64,000 bases of DNA from Anaeromyxobacter dehalogenans 2CP-1 (GCF_000022145.1 NC_011891.1:4756501-4820500); one strand, 5' to 3'; positions 48,141-56,732 are shown, counted from the first letter of the stretch. Translations and numbers: made by a program. Notes: a model not told the origin generated them from the letters alone.

Positions 48141-49682
48141 TCACCCTCCGTACAACCCCCGCACCGTCTCGATCGTGTCCGCGTCCTCGGGGCGCTTGTC
48201 CTCGCGGTAGCGCTTCACGCGCGCGAAGCGGAGGGCGAGGCCGCCGGGGTAGCGCGGGCTGGACTGGATCCCGTCGAACGCGACCTCCACCACCAGCTCG
48301 GGGCGCACCGGGACCTGCCAGGCGTCGAGGGGACCCGTGGCGAGCGCCTTCAGCCGCTCGGTCTGCCACGCGAGCATGGCGTCGGTCATGCCCTTGAACG
48401 TCTTGCCGAGCATGACGAAGCCTCCGGTGGATGGGTCGCGCGCGCCGAGGTGCAGGTTGGAGAGCCAGCCGCGGCGCCGGCCGCTGCCCCACTCCGCGGC
48501 GAGCACCACCAGGTCGAGCGTGTGCGCGCGCTTCACCTTCAGCCACGCCGCGCCGCGGCGGCCGGCCTCGTAAGGCGCGTCGAGCGCCTTCGCCACCACG
48601 CCCTCCTGACCGCGGGCGAGCGCGTCCTCGAGGAACGCGCCGGCCTCGGCGGGATCGCGGGTGACGAGCCGCGGGACGCGCTGCTCCGCCGGGACGGCGC
48701 GCTCGAGCGCGGCCCAGCGCACGCGCTCCGGGCTCGCCAGCAGCTCTGCGCCGCCGGCCACCAGCGCGTCGAAGAAGAACGCGGTGAGCGGCAGATCGGG
48801 CGCGAGGCGCTCCACGTCCAGCCTCCGGCCGAAGCGGCGCATGGTGACCTGGAACGGCTCGGGCGTGCCGTCGGCGCGGAGCGCGATGGCCTCGCCGTCG
48901 AGCACGAGCCGCGGCTCGGGCGCGGCGCGCAGGAGCGCCACCACCTCGGGCACGGCCGCGGTCACGTCGCGCAGCGAGCGGGAGAACACGCGCACCTCGC
49001 CGCCGTCGCGGTGCGCCTGGATCCGCGCGCCGTCCAGCTTCCACTCCAGCGCGGCCTCGCCGCCGAGCGCCCGGAGCGCCTCCTCCACGTCCGCCGCGGT
49101 CTGCGCCAGCATGGGCGACACGGGCTCGCCCACCCGCAGCCGGAAGCGCGCCAGGCCGGCGGCGCCCTCCGAGAGCGCCGCGACCGCGACCGGCGGGAGC
49201 GCGCCGGCGAGCATGGCGGCGCGCCGGACCTCGGCCGCGGGGAGCCCCGCGGCCCGCGCCACCGCGTCGGCGAGCACGCCCTCCAGCGCGCCCTGCCGCA
49301 GCTCGCCGAGGAGGAGCGCCGCCAGGAACCAGCGCTCGGGGGCGCCGGCCCGGGCGAGCAGCGCATCGAGCTCCCGGCGACGGGCGCCGGCCGAGCCCGC
49401 GCCGGACGCGGTCGCGATGCGGCCCAGCGCCGCGTCCACCTCCGCCACCGTGAGCCCCGGCCCGCCGCCCTCCGCCGGCGCCGCGTCGAGCGCGGCCCGC
49501 ACGGTGGCGCCGCCGATCCCGATGCGCCCGCCGGGCAGGTCGCCCGCGAGCCAGCTCGCGCCCACCGCGCGCTCGTCCGGCGCGAGCCGGCGGAGCGCCT
49601 CGGCGAGGCGCGCGATCTTCTCGAGGCGCGCCGGGGTGGCGGCCACGGCGCGGGAGACCTCGGCGAGCTCGGCGAGCAGCAC
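48141..49682 (-). CDS. ATP-dependent DNA ligase
   Basis: A 513-residue ligase of the ATP-dependent (LigB/LigC-like, archaeal-type) group. The N-terminal DNA-binding domain (1-190) ends in VGEPVSPMLAQ. The nucleotidyltransferase domain has motif I with adenylated lysine K215 in EWKLDGARIQAH, motif III FFFDALV, motif IV EGVVAK and motif V WLKVKR. The OB domain includes ELVVEVAFDGIQSSPRYPGGLALRFARVKRYREDK. It seals nicks using ATP. GTG 49682 is the start, 10 bp after the hydrogenase maturation protease stop, so it appears to be the last gene of the hydrogenase transcript, an odd context. No Ku gene is adjacent. Confidence 0.92.
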   Translation of the reverse strand: MLLAELAEVSRAVAATPARLEKIARLAEALRRLAPDERAVGASWLAGDLPGGRIGIGGATVRAALDAAPAEGGGPGLTVAEVDAALGRIATASGAGSAGARRRELDALLARAGAPERWFLAALLLGELRQGALEGVLADAVARAAGLPAAEVRRAAMLAGALPPVAVAALSEGAAGLARFRLRVGEPVSPMLAQTAADVEEALRALGGEAALEWKLDGARIQAHRDGGEVRVFSRSLRDVTAAVPEVVALLRAAPEPRLVLDGEAIALRADGTPEPFQVTMRRFGRRLDVERLAPDLPLTAFFFDALVAGGAELLASPERVRWAALERAVPAEQRVPRLVTRDPAEAGAFLEDALARGQEGVVAKALDAPYEAGRRGAAWLKVKRAHTLDLVVLAAEWGSGRRRGWLSNLHLGARDPSTGGFVMLGKTFKGMTDAMLAWQTERLKALATGPLDAWQVPVRPELVVEVAFDGIQSSPRYPGGLALRFARVKRYREDKRPEDADTIETVRGLYGG

Positions 49683-49692
49683 GCCGGATCGT

Positions 49693-50214
49693 CTAACCGG
49701 CCTCCTCCGCCAGCGCGCGGGCGGCGGCGCGCGCGGCCGCCTCCACCGCCGGGACGGCCGCGGCCACCGCCGGGGTGAGCCCCTCGCCGACCTCGTCCAG
49801 GATCTCGGCCTCCACCGCGACGAGCTGGATCCGGGACGGGACCGGCGCGCCGGCGGCGCGGGCGCGGGCCACCGCGGAGGGGAGCCCGATGGCGTGCGGC
49901 GAGGGACCCCCCGGGGCGTGGATGGCCTCGAGCGGCAGCGCGTGCACGGTGCCCGGCGGCGCCGCCCCGGTCCGCACCGCGTCCACCACCACCACGCGGT
50001 CGAAGCCCTCCATGTCGTCGAGCAGGTACAGGCCGGCCTGCGCGCTGGTGCGGACCTCGACGTCCGGCTCCGGCCGAGCTGCCAGCCGCGCCGCGACGTG
50101 CAGCGCCACCGCGTCGTCGCGACGGAGCGGGTTGCCCAGGCACAGGATGAGGACCGATGCGACGGGGCGCCGCCCCGGCGGCCTCGCTGCGCTCGCTGGC
50201 CGTTCGGGGTCCAT
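49693..50214 (-). CDS. [NiFe]-hydrogenase maturation protease
   Basis: A 173-residue HycI/HoxW-family endopeptidase that trims the C-terminus of the hydrogenase large subunit after nickel insertion. LILCLGNPLRRDDAVALHVA carries the first nickel-sensing acidic residue, GFDRVVVVDAVRTGAAPPGTV the second (Asp), and HAIGLPSAVARARAAG the histidine. It starts at ATG 50214 with an unusual basic leader (MDPERPASAARPPGRRP). It lies 11 bp downstream of the large-subunit gene. The large subunit here ends DPCNACASHALPGELP followed by a further 35 residues, so a cleavable tail is possible but its cut site is not obvious. Confidence 0.87.
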   Translation of the reverse strand: MDPERPASAARPPGRRPVASVLILCLGNPLRRDDAVALHVAARLAARPEPDVEVRTSAQAGLYLLDDMEGFDRVVVVDAVRTGAAPPGTVHALPLEAIHAPGGPSPHAIGLPSAVARARAAGAPVPSRIQLVAVEAEILDEVGEGLTPAVAAAVPAVEAAARAAARALAEEAG

Positions 50215-50225
50215 GCGCGGCAGCC

Positions 50226-51710
50226 TCAGTCCACGTCCTCCGGCACGCGCCGCCGGATCACCTCGCGCACCGCGCCGTCGGCGCCGCGCACCGTGACCAC
50301 CAGCGGCAGCTCGCCGGGCAGCGCGTGCGACGCGCACGCGTTGCAGGGGTCGTACGCCCGGAACGCCATCTCCAGGCGGTTCAAGAGCGCCGCGTCCACC
50401 TTCCCGCCGCGGATGAGCCCCTTCGCCGCCTTCCGCACCGAGACCTGCACCGGCGCGGCGTTGTGCTGCGAGGCGACCACCAGGTTCGCGGCGGTGAGGA
50501 TCCCGTCGGCGTCGGCGGCGTAGTGGTGGAAGAGCGTGCCCCGCGGCGCCTCCACCGCGCCCACGCCCTCGCGCGGCCCGGGCAGCGGCGCCGGCACCTC
50601 GCGCACGTGCGGATCGCCGAGGCCCGGATCCTCCGCGAGCTGCTGCGCGGTCTCCGCCGCCTGGAGCGCCTCGACCAGCCGCGCCCAGTGGAACGCGAGC
50701 GTCTGGTGCGCCGGCCAGCCCAGCGCCTCGAACAGCCGCTGCCGCTCCGCCTCGGCGCGCGGCGTGGCCATGGCGCGGGCCACGTTGAGCCGCGCCAGCG
50801 GGCCCACGCGGTACAGGCCGGTGTCGTCGCCCTCGGTGAAGCCGGTCCAGCCCTTCGACTTCAGATACGTGAGCTTCGCGTAGGTCCAGGGCTCGACCCG
50901 CTCGGCCAGGTGGTCGAGCCAGTCGCGCGGCGCGAACGTCGCCAGCTCGCGCCCGGCGGGGTCGATCACCCGCAGCCGCCCGTCGAGGAACGCGAGCCGG
51001 CCGTCCGCGTCCACCATGCCCATCGAGTGGCAGCGCACCCGGTACGCGTCGCTGGCGAGCGCCTCCGAGTACTCCGGGTGGTCGAGCACCGCCGCGCGGA
51101 ACGAGGCGAGCGTGTCCTCGGCGAAGCGCACCAGCCCGGGCGCGAGCGCGCGGGCGCGGGCCACCGTGGCGGCGTCCACCGCCTTCGAGATGCCGCCCGG
51201 CAGCGCGAACACCGGGTGCACGGTGCGCCCGGCCAGCGCCGCCATCAGCTCGCGCGCCTCCCGCCGGGCGGAGAGGATGCGCTTGCCGAGATCCGCGCCC
51301 ACCTTCGCGAGCACGCCCAGGATGTTGCGCATGGGCGCGGGCGCGTCCGAGCCGGCGTAGAAGTCCGGGCCGCCCATGTACCAGTAGTGGAGGAGGTGAT
51401 CCTCGAAGATGAAGAGCTGGTAGTAGAGCGCGCGGGCGAGCCGGGCCGCCGGCGGCGGCTCGACGGCGTAGAGCGCGTCGAGCGCCTGCACCGCCGCGAG
51501 GTGGTGCGCCGCCGGGCAGACGCCGCACACGTGCGCGGTGAGCTGCGGCATCTCCTCGGCCGGGCGGCCCACGCAGAAGCGCTCGAAGCCGCGCAGCTCC
51601 GGCACCTGCAGGAGCGCGCTCTCCACGTCGCCGGCGTCATCGAGCAGGATCTCGATCTTCCCGTGCCCCTCGAGCCGGGTGATGGGGTCGATGGTGATCC
51701 GCCGCGTCAC
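50226..51710 (-). CDS. [NiFe]-hydrogenase large subunit (MvhA/group 3-like)
   Basis: A 494-residue catalytic subunit. It opens RITIDPITRLEGHGKIEILLDD. The two nickel-binding motifs are complete: HVCGVCPAAHH near residue 65 and DPCNACASH near the C-terminus. The overall form is that of the soluble group 3 enzymes (MvhA/F420-non-reducing type). With the fused MvhD-MvhG subunit it would oxidise or evolve H2 and pass electrons to HdrA. GTG 51710 overlaps the previous stop by 4 bp. The enzyme should be cytoplasmic because no Tat signal is present on the small subunit. Confidence 0.92.
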   Translation of the reverse strand: MTRRITIDPITRLEGHGKIEILLDDAGDVESALLQVPELRGFERFCVGRPAEEMPQLTAHVCGVCPAAHHLAAVQALDALYAVEPPPAARLARALYYQLFIFEDHLLHYWYMGGPDFYAGSDAPAPMRNILGVLAKVGADLGKRILSARREARELMAALAGRTVHPVFALPGGISKAVDAATVARARALAPGLVRFAEDTLASFRAAVLDHPEYSEALASDAYRVRCHSMGMVDADGRLAFLDGRLRVIDPAGRELATFAPRDWLDHLAERVEPWTYAKLTYLKSKGWTGFTEGDDTGLYRVGPLARLNVARAMATPRAEAERQRLFEALGWPAHQTLAFHWARLVEALQAAETAQQLAEDPGLGDPHVREVPAPLPGPREGVGAVEAPRGTLFHHYAADADGILTAANLVVASQHNAAPVQVSVRKAAKGLIRGGKVDAALLNRLEMAFRAYDPCNACASHALPGELPLVVTVRGADGAVREVIRRRVPEDVD

Positions 51711-53176
51711 GCGCCCGCCTCGCCTTCCGGTCCGGACGGCCCGGCCGGCCGCACCCGGCGCGGCAGCAGCGCCGCGGCGTAGGAGTAGCGCCAGAACGTG
51801 CCCGCCGGATCCGGCACCGCCGCGCCGAGCGCCGCCGGGTCGGCGCCGCCCAGCAGCGAGGCGAAGCCGGAGAGCATGGCCGCGCCCGCGTCGCGCACGC
51901 CGTCGAGCGGCCCGAAGCAGCCGCGGCAAGGCATCCCCGCCTCGACGCAGCCGGGCTGGCACCCCTGGCGCGTCGCCGGGCCCATGCACACGAGCCCCTG
52001 GGCGAGGAAGCACAGGTCGGGGTCCACGGCGGAGGTGGCGAGGCGGCGGAGCGCGTCGAGCGCGATGCGCTCCGGCCGCGAGCCCTTGCGCGGGCAGCCT
52101 TCGCAGAGCGAGACGTCCGGCGCGAGCACCGCGCCGCGCGGCGGCGGGGCGTCGCCGAGCAGCGCGTCGAGCGCCGCCTGCACCACCGCCGGCGAGGGCG
52201 GGCAGCCGGGGACGGTGTAGTCCACCGGCACCACGTCCGCGAGCGTGAGCGTGCGCGGCAGGAGCACCGGCAAGGAGAGCGCCGCGCCGTCCACGCGCAC
52301 CGGCCCGCCGGGCAGCGGCGCGTCCGGGTTCGCGACGCTGGGCGGCGCGCGGTAGGCGGCCTCGAGCAGCGCCTCCGGCTCGGACAGGTTCCCGAGCCCC
52401 ACCACGCCGCCCAGGTGCGCGCAGGCGCCGAACGCCACCAGCGTGCGCGCCTTGCGGCGCAGCAGGCGGGCCCAGTCCTCCTGCTCGTCGAGGCGCACCG
52501 CGCCGTTCACGAACGCGAGGTCGATCCCGCCGTCGGGCAGCGCCTCCACGTCGGCGCGCTTGTGGTCGGTCGCGACCGGCCAGAGCACCACCTCGACGCG
52601 CTCCAGCAGGCCGGCGAAGCCGTCGCCCAGGTCCACCACCGCCTCCTCGCAGCCGCCGCAGGAGGCGTTCCAGTAGAACGCGACGCGCGGCTTCCCGCCG
52701 GCGCGCGGGGAGAGCGGCGCCGGCGCGGGATCGGCGCCGGCGAGCGCGGCGCCGGCCCCGTCGAGCGCGCGCCGCGCGTAGTCGAGCGGCCCGAGCGCCC
52801 GGAGCGCCGCGGTCATCTCGCGCACCTCGCCGGCGAGCCGCTCCGCCTCGTTCGCGCCCGCCCACGTCATCCGGAAGCGCGCCGGCTCGATGCCCGCCTG
52901 CTCGAGCGCGCCCGCCAGCACCGCGCCGCGGGCCGCGGCCCGCAGGTTGCCGTCGAGGTAGTGGCAGTCGCCCGGGTGGCAGCCGGCCACCAGCACGCCG
53001 TCGGCGCCCTCGCGAAAGGCCTGGAGCACGAACGCCGGCTCCACCCGCCCGGTGCACATGACGCGCACCGTGAGCAGGCTCTGCGGCATCTCCAGGCGTT
53101 GCTGCCCGGCGCGGTCCGCGGCGGCGTACGCGCACCCGTTGCAGAGGAACGCCACGATGCGCGGCTCGTGGGCCAC
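51707..53176 (-). CDS. Fused MvhD-MvhG (electron-transfer plus small hydrogenase subunit)
   Basis: A 489-residue fusion. Residues 1-150 are MvhD/FlpD-like: IVAFLCNGCAYAAADRAG, VRVMCTGRVEPAFVLQAFREGADGVLVAGCHPGDCHYLDGN. Residues 180-489 are the small subunit MvhG. KPRVAFYWNASCGGCEEAVVD, GACAHLGGVVGLGN and YTVPGCPPSPAVVQ give the proximal cluster, and CEGCPRKGSRPE with CFLAQGLVCMGPATRQGCQPGCVEAGMPCRGCFGP gives the medial and distal clusters. In methanogens these are separate proteins. GTG 53176 has GGAGG 7 nt upstream and is favoured over GTG 53185, which overlaps the HdrA stop. Confidence 0.87.
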   Translation of the reverse strand: MAHEPRIVAFLCNGCAYAAADRAGQQRLEMPQSLLTVRVMCTGRVEPAFVLQAFREGADGVLVAGCHPGDCHYLDGNLRAAARGAVLAGALEQAGIEPARFRMTWAGANEAERLAGEVREMTAALRALGPLDYARRALDGAGAALAGADPAPAPLSPRAGGKPRVAFYWNASCGGCEEAVVDLGDGFAGLLERVEVVLWPVATDHKRADVEALPDGGIDLAFVNGAVRLDEQEDWARLLRRKARTLVAFGACAHLGGVVGLGNLSEPEALLEAAYRAPPSVANPDAPLPGGPVRVDGAALSLPVLLPRTLTLADVVPVDYTVPGCPPSPAVVQAALDALLGDAPPPRGAVLAPDVSLCEGCPRKGSRPERIALDALRRLATSAVDPDLCFLAQGLVCMGPATRQGCQPGCVEAGMPCRGCFGPLDGVRDAGAAMLSGFASLLGGADPAALGAAVPDPAGTFWRYSYAAALLPRRVRPAGPSGPEGEAGA

Positions 53177-53181
53177 CCGGC

Positions 53182-55080
53182 TCACCTCCCCGCCAGCAGC
53201 GCGGAGATCTCCGCGGCGATCTGGGCGCGGGTGAAGTGGCGGGCGCTGGCCGCGCCGGTCGGGCAGGCCGCGGCGCACGTGCCGCAGCCGCGGCAGTCCA
53301 CCGCCAGCACCGTGGCCTTTCCGTCCGCGCCGTCGATCACCATCGCGCCGAACGGGCAGGCGGCGACGCACATCCCGCAGCCGCCGCACAGCGCCGCGTC
53401 CACCTCGGCGGCGAGCGGCTCGAGCGCGCGCCGCTCCCCCGGCCGCAGCGTGGCGAGCACCTGGCCGGCCGCGGCGGCGCCGTCGCGGATGGCGTCGCGG
53501 ATGCTCCGCGGGCCGGCGGCCGCGCCGGCCACGTACACGCCGGCGGTGCGGGTGGCGGTGGGCTCGAACGGGCTCGCGCCGCCGTCGGCGAGGAAGCCGC
53601 GGCGGTCGGGCGCGAGGCGCAGCAGGGCGGCGAGCGAGGCGGCGCCGCCCGCGCCGCGCGAGGGCGCGTGGATCGCCACCAGGTCGGCCCGCCGGCGCGT
53701 GGCGCCGCCGCCGGGCTCGGCCAGCCGGACCTCGAGCGCGCCGTCCGCCGCGGCGACGCCGCCTTCGACGAGCGCGCCCGGGAGCAGCTCGACCCCCTCG
53801 CGCCGGAGCGCGGCCGCGAGGCCGACGAGCTGCGGCGCGCGATCGAGGCCGCCCGCGACGGCCACCCGCGCCGAGGGCAGCCGGGCGCGGACCCGCTGCG
53901 CGAGCTTCAGCACCTCGCGCAGCGCCAGCTCCCCGTCCGCCTCCGCCGCGCTGGTGGCGAGCAGCACCGCCTCCGGCGTCCGCCCACCCGCGCCGCGCAG
54001 CGCGCCGCCGGTGGGGCCGTCCGGGTGGAGCATCCGCTCGAGCTGCCAGGAGGACACGAGCCCCTCCGGCCCCTCCACCGCGCCGGGCTCGAGGCCGGTC
54101 GCGATCACGATCGCGCCCACCTCCACCTCGCGCGAGCGCGGGGCGTCGTCGAGGCGCACCGCGCCGAACGGGCAGGCGCCGGCGCAGGCGGCGCAGCCGG
54201 GCGGGCAGGCGGCGCGGTCCACCACCGCCGCGTGCGGCAGGCACCCTGCGTACGGCAGGTGGATGGCCTTGCGGGCCGGCTCGCCGCCGGACGGATCCGC
54301 GACCTCGACCGGGCAGGCGGCGCCGCACACCTCGGCGCAGCCCAGGCACGCGGCCGGGTCCACGTGGCGCGGCGCGACGACCAGCTCCACCGTGAACCGG
54401 CCGGCCGAGCCGCGCACGCGCCGGACCTCGGCGCCGGTGAGCACCTCGATGCGGTCCGAGTGCAGGACGCGGTCGAGCGCCGGCTCCATGAAGCAGCTCG
54501 CGCAGGCGAGCTCCGGGAACACCTCGTCGAGCCGGTTCGCGAGCCCGCCGAGCGCGTGCGCGCGCTCCACCAGCACGACCTTCCGGTCCTTCTGCGCGAG
54601 CGCCAGCGCCGCGGAGATCCCGGCCGCGCCGCCGCCCACCACCAGCGCGTCGGCGCTCACCTCGACGTCGCCCTCCGGCAGCGGGCGCTGCAGCGCCACC
54701 CGCGCCAGGCCCGCGGCCACCAGGCGCCGGGCGCGCGCGGTCACGTCCGCCGGCGCGCCGCCCAGCCACTCGGCCTGCTCGCGCAGGTTCACCATGTGGA
54801 GCTGCCAGGGCGAGCGCCCCGCGCCGGCGAGGACGCCGCGGAAGGTGTGCTCGTGCTCGCGGGGCGAGCAGGCCCCCAGCACCACGCGCTCGATCCCGCC
54901 CGCGCGGATCCGCTCGGCGAGCCACGCCTGGCCCTCCGGCGAGCAGAGCACGTCGTGGACGGCCACGTCGGCGGCGGCGGGGAACGCGCCGGGCGCGGAG
55001 AGATCCGGCAGCCGCACCGCGCGCCCGAGGTTCGGCCCGCAGCGGCAGAAGTAGAGGCCGGTCCGGCTCGGCGACGCCAT
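53182..55080 (-). CDS. hdrA: HdrA-like flavin/iron-sulfur subunit
   Basis: A 632-residue HdrA. The N-terminal cysteine pair is in LYFCRCGPNLGR. The FAD-binding Rossmann turn is ALVVGGGAAGISAALALAQKDRKVVLVER. Two inserted ferredoxin-type clusters are seen as CLGCAEVCGAACPVEV and CPPGCAACAGACPFGAV, and the C-terminal pair as CGGCGMCVAACPFGAM and CRGCGTCAAACPTGA. In methanogens HdrA bifurcates electrons from MvhADG between HdrBC and ferredoxin. Here no hdrB or hdrC lies in the window, so the acceptor is unknown. It follows tusA by 41 bp and precedes the fused hydrogenase subunit. Confidence 0.9.
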   Translation of the reverse strand: MASPSRTGLYFCRCGPNLGRAVRLPDLSAPGAFPAAADVAVHDVLCSPEGQAWLAERIRAGGIERVVLGACSPREHEHTFRGVLAGAGRSPWQLHMVNLREQAEWLGGAPADVTARARRLVAAGLARVALQRPLPEGDVEVSADALVVGGGAAGISAALALAQKDRKVVLVERAHALGGLANRLDEVFPELACASCFMEPALDRVLHSDRIEVLTGAEVRRVRGSAGRFTVELVVAPRHVDPAACLGCAEVCGAACPVEVADPSGGEPARKAIHLPYAGCLPHAAVVDRAACPPGCAACAGACPFGAVRLDDAPRSREVEVGAIVIATGLEPGAVEGPEGLVSSWQLERMLHPDGPTGGALRGAGGRTPEAVLLATSAAEADGELALREVLKLAQRVRARLPSARVAVAGGLDRAPQLVGLAAALRREGVELLPGALVEGGVAAADGALEVRLAEPGGGATRRRADLVAIHAPSRGAGGAASLAALLRLAPDRRGFLADGGASPFEPTATRTAGVYVAGAAAGPRSIRDAIRDGAAAAGQVLATLRPGERRALEPLAAEVDAALCGGCGMCVAACPFGAMVIDGADGKATVLAVDCRGCGTCAAACPTGAASARHFTRAQIAAEISALLAGR

Positions 55081-55121
55081 CGTGGTTCCCGCGGCGCGCC
55101 CCACGCAGATCGGCCGCTCTC

Positions 55122-55334
55122 TCAGTACTGTATCTGGATCACCGTCTTCACGCCGTCGCCGCGTACCGAGAGCAGCGTCTTGCGGCGGCGCTCGCAGAAG
55201 GTGCGGATGTCCTTCTCGAACGTGGGGCAATCGCCGGTGATCTCGACCATCGTGCCGGACGGCGTCTCGGCGGTCTCGACCGCCAGCTTCAACACCGGCT
55301 GCGGGCAGCGCATGCCGCTGCAGTCGATCTTCAT
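55122..55334 (-). CDS. TusA-family sulfur carrier protein
   Basis: A 70-residue protein starting MKIDCSGMRCPQPVLKLAVE, with the family C-P-x-P motif whose cysteine carries persulfide sulfur. The rest follows the two-layer TusA/SirA fold (MVEITGDCPTFEKDIRTFCERR ... KTVIQIQY). A second cysteine (DCPTF) and a third (FCERR) are present. Encoded first in the hdrA-hydrogenase operon, it could bring sulfane sulfur to HdrA. TusA genes also accompany sHdr sulfur-oxidation clusters, but the rest of such a cluster is missing here. Confidence 0.87.
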   Translation of the reverse strand: MKIDCSGMRCPQPVLKLAVETAETPSGTMVEITGDCPTFEKDIRTFCERRRKTLLSVRGDGVKTVIQIQY

Positions 55335-55439
55335 GATGGATCCCACCGCTCGCTTCCTCCAGGGCCGGACGCGACCGGGACCGGTGCCCCCCGCCGGCGC
55401 GATCGGGAGGGGCGGGGTGGGTCGCGTTCGCCGGGCGGG

Positions 55440-55469
55440 ACCATACCTGTCCGCTCCGCTCGACGTCAA
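55440..55469 (-). promoter_or_regulatory. Sigma-70-type promoter for tusA-hdrA-hydrogenase operon
   Basis: On the minus strand TTGACG (55464-55469) and TATGGT (55440-55445) are separated by 18 bp. This gives five of six and four of six matches to consensus and a start site near 55433, about 100 bp before tusA. It is the best promoter pair seen in the window. No -24/-12 (sigma-54) pair was found here. Confidence 0.6.
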
Positions 55470-55482
55470 ACCCAGGCGGGGC

Positions 55483-55540
55483 ACTCCCCGAGCGCCGTGA
55501 CGACGCAGGGAATCCCCGTGTTCGCGGGGAGTTACGGCGC
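55483..55540. other. Interlocked dyads and CRISPR-like solitary hairpin
   Basis: TCCCCG-N6-CGGGGA (55513-55530) forms a hairpin that resembles the core of type I-E CRISPR repeats, but only one copy exists and no spacers are seen. Separately, ACTCCCCG (55483-55490) and GCGCCGT (55492-55498) can pair with CGGGGAGT (55525-55532) and ACGGCGC (55534-55540) in crossed order, a pseudoknot-type arrangement that competes with the hairpin. It lies between the ptsN stop and the tusA promoter. Confidence 0.45.
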
Positions 55541-55585
55541 AGCGTGGCAGGTCGGTCGGCCGCCCGGCGGGCGCCCGGTCGGACG

Positions 55586-56044
55586 TCAGTACTTCGCGTC
55601 CTCCGCCTCGATGAGGCGGTAGATCTCGGCCGCGTCGGGCGCCTTCATGATCGCCTCGCGGAAGGCCGGGTTCTTGAAGATCCGGCTGATCCGGGCGAGC
55701 GCCTTGAGGTGCGTGCCGGCCGAGTTCTCGGGGGCGAACAGCGCGAAGAACAGGTGGGTGGGCTTGCCGTCGATGGCGCGGAAGTCCACGCCGCCGGCGG
55801 ATCGGCCGAAGCTCGCCATCAGGCCGGGCAGGCCTGGGACCTTGCCGTGCGGGATGGCCACGCCCTCGCCGATGCCGGTCGAGCCGAGCTTCTCGCGATC
55901 GAGCAGCGTCTCGACCAGCCGCTGCCCGTCGACCTTCTGGCTGGCGGCGAGCGGACGGACCAGCTCGGCCAGCACGGCGGGCGCCGCCTGCCCGGAGAGG
56001 CTGGCGATCACGGCGTCGGACCGGAGGAACTCGACGATCTTCAT
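55586..56044 (-). CDS. ptsN: PTS EIIA-type nitrogen regulatory protein
   Basis: A 152-residue EIIA(Ntr)-type protein. LLDREKLGSTGIGEGVAIPHGKVPGL holds the phospho-accepting histidine in the I-P-H motif. KPTHLFFALFAPENSAGTHLKALARISRIF is the conserved second block. It is phosphorylated by the PTS(Ntr) chain and usually regulates K+ transport, kinases or sigma-54-linked functions by contact. Location downstream of rpoN and hpf is the conserved proteobacterial order. No npr or rapZ gene follows here. Confidence 0.92.
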   Translation of the reverse strand: MKIVEFLRSDAVIASLSGQAAPAVLAELVRPLAASQKVDGQRLVETLLDREKLGSTGIGEGVAIPHGKVPGLPGLMASFGRSAGGVDFRAIDGKPTHLFFALFAPENSAGTHLKALARISRIFKNPAFREAIMKAPDAAEIYRLIEAEDAKY

Positions 56045-56177
56045 GGCGGACCGGCGTCAGCTAACACAGGTGGCAACGTGTGGGCAAGAAGGCAAGGCGA
56101 GGGGCCGGCGGGTCGCGCGGGGGACGCCGCGACGGGCGGGACGCGGCGCCCCGGGACGCCGCGCCCCACCGCCGGGA

Positions 56178-56732
56178 TCAGGCCGGGTGCGCCTCGATGA
56201 GGCCGACGTTCCCGTCGTCGCGCCGGTACACCACGTTGATGCTCCGGTCCTCCGCGTTCTGGAACACGTAGAAGTGCGCGTCGAGGAGGTCGAGCTGGAG
56301 GATCGCCTCGTCGAGCGACATGGGCTTCGCCTGGAACTCGGTGCTCTTGATCACCTTGTGGCTGGGGCGCGACGAGTCCTCGAGGATCCCGAGCACGTCG
56401 TGGCGCACGTCCACCGGCGGCTGCTCCGGCGCCGCGGGGGCGGCCTTGTGGTTCTGGAGCTTCTCCTTGTGCTTCTTCAGCTGCCGCTCGATCTTGTCCG
56501 CGGCCGCGTCGATCGACGCGTACATGTCCCCGGTCTTGGCGGTGCCGCGCAGCAGGAACCGCCCCGCCTTCACGGTCAGCTCGGCGTGGTGCTTCAGGTT
56601 CTCCAGGTGGAGGACCGCGTACGCCTCGGTCGGGCGGTCGATGTACTTCTGCACGCGCTCGACGCGATCGCGGACGTGGGCCTTGAGGGCTTCGGTGGGA
56701 TCCAGATGCCGGAAGGTGATGTTCACCTGCAT
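56178..56732 (-). CDS. hpf: Ribosome hibernation promoting factor, long form
   Basis: A 184-residue long-type HPF. The N-terminal S30AE domain (MQVNITFRHLDPTEALKAHVRDRVERVQKYI ... ELTVKAGRFLLRGTAKTGDMYASIDAAADKIERQLKKHKEKLQ) binds the 30S decoding region. A Pro/Ala linker leads to the C-terminal dimerisation domain (VIKSTEFQAKPMSLDEAILQLDLLDAHFYVFQNAEDRSINVVYRRDDGNVGLIEA), which pairs ribosomes into 100S dimers. AGGAGG precedes ATG 56732. It lies between rpoN and ptsN. Confidence 0.94.
   Translation of the reverse strand: MQVNITFRHLDPTEALKAHVRDRVERVQKYIDRPTEAYAVLHLENLKHHAELTVKAGRFLLRGTAKTGDMYASIDAAADKIERQLKKHKEKLQNHKAAPAAPEQPPVDVRHDVLGILEDSSRPSHKVIKSTEFQAKPMSLDEAILQLDLLDAHFYVFQNAEDRSINVVYRRDDGNVGLIEAHPA

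Noticed and set aside
55511-55532. CRISPR array
   Set aside because: Only one repeat-like hairpin is present, with no second copy or spacer pattern and no cas genes in the window.
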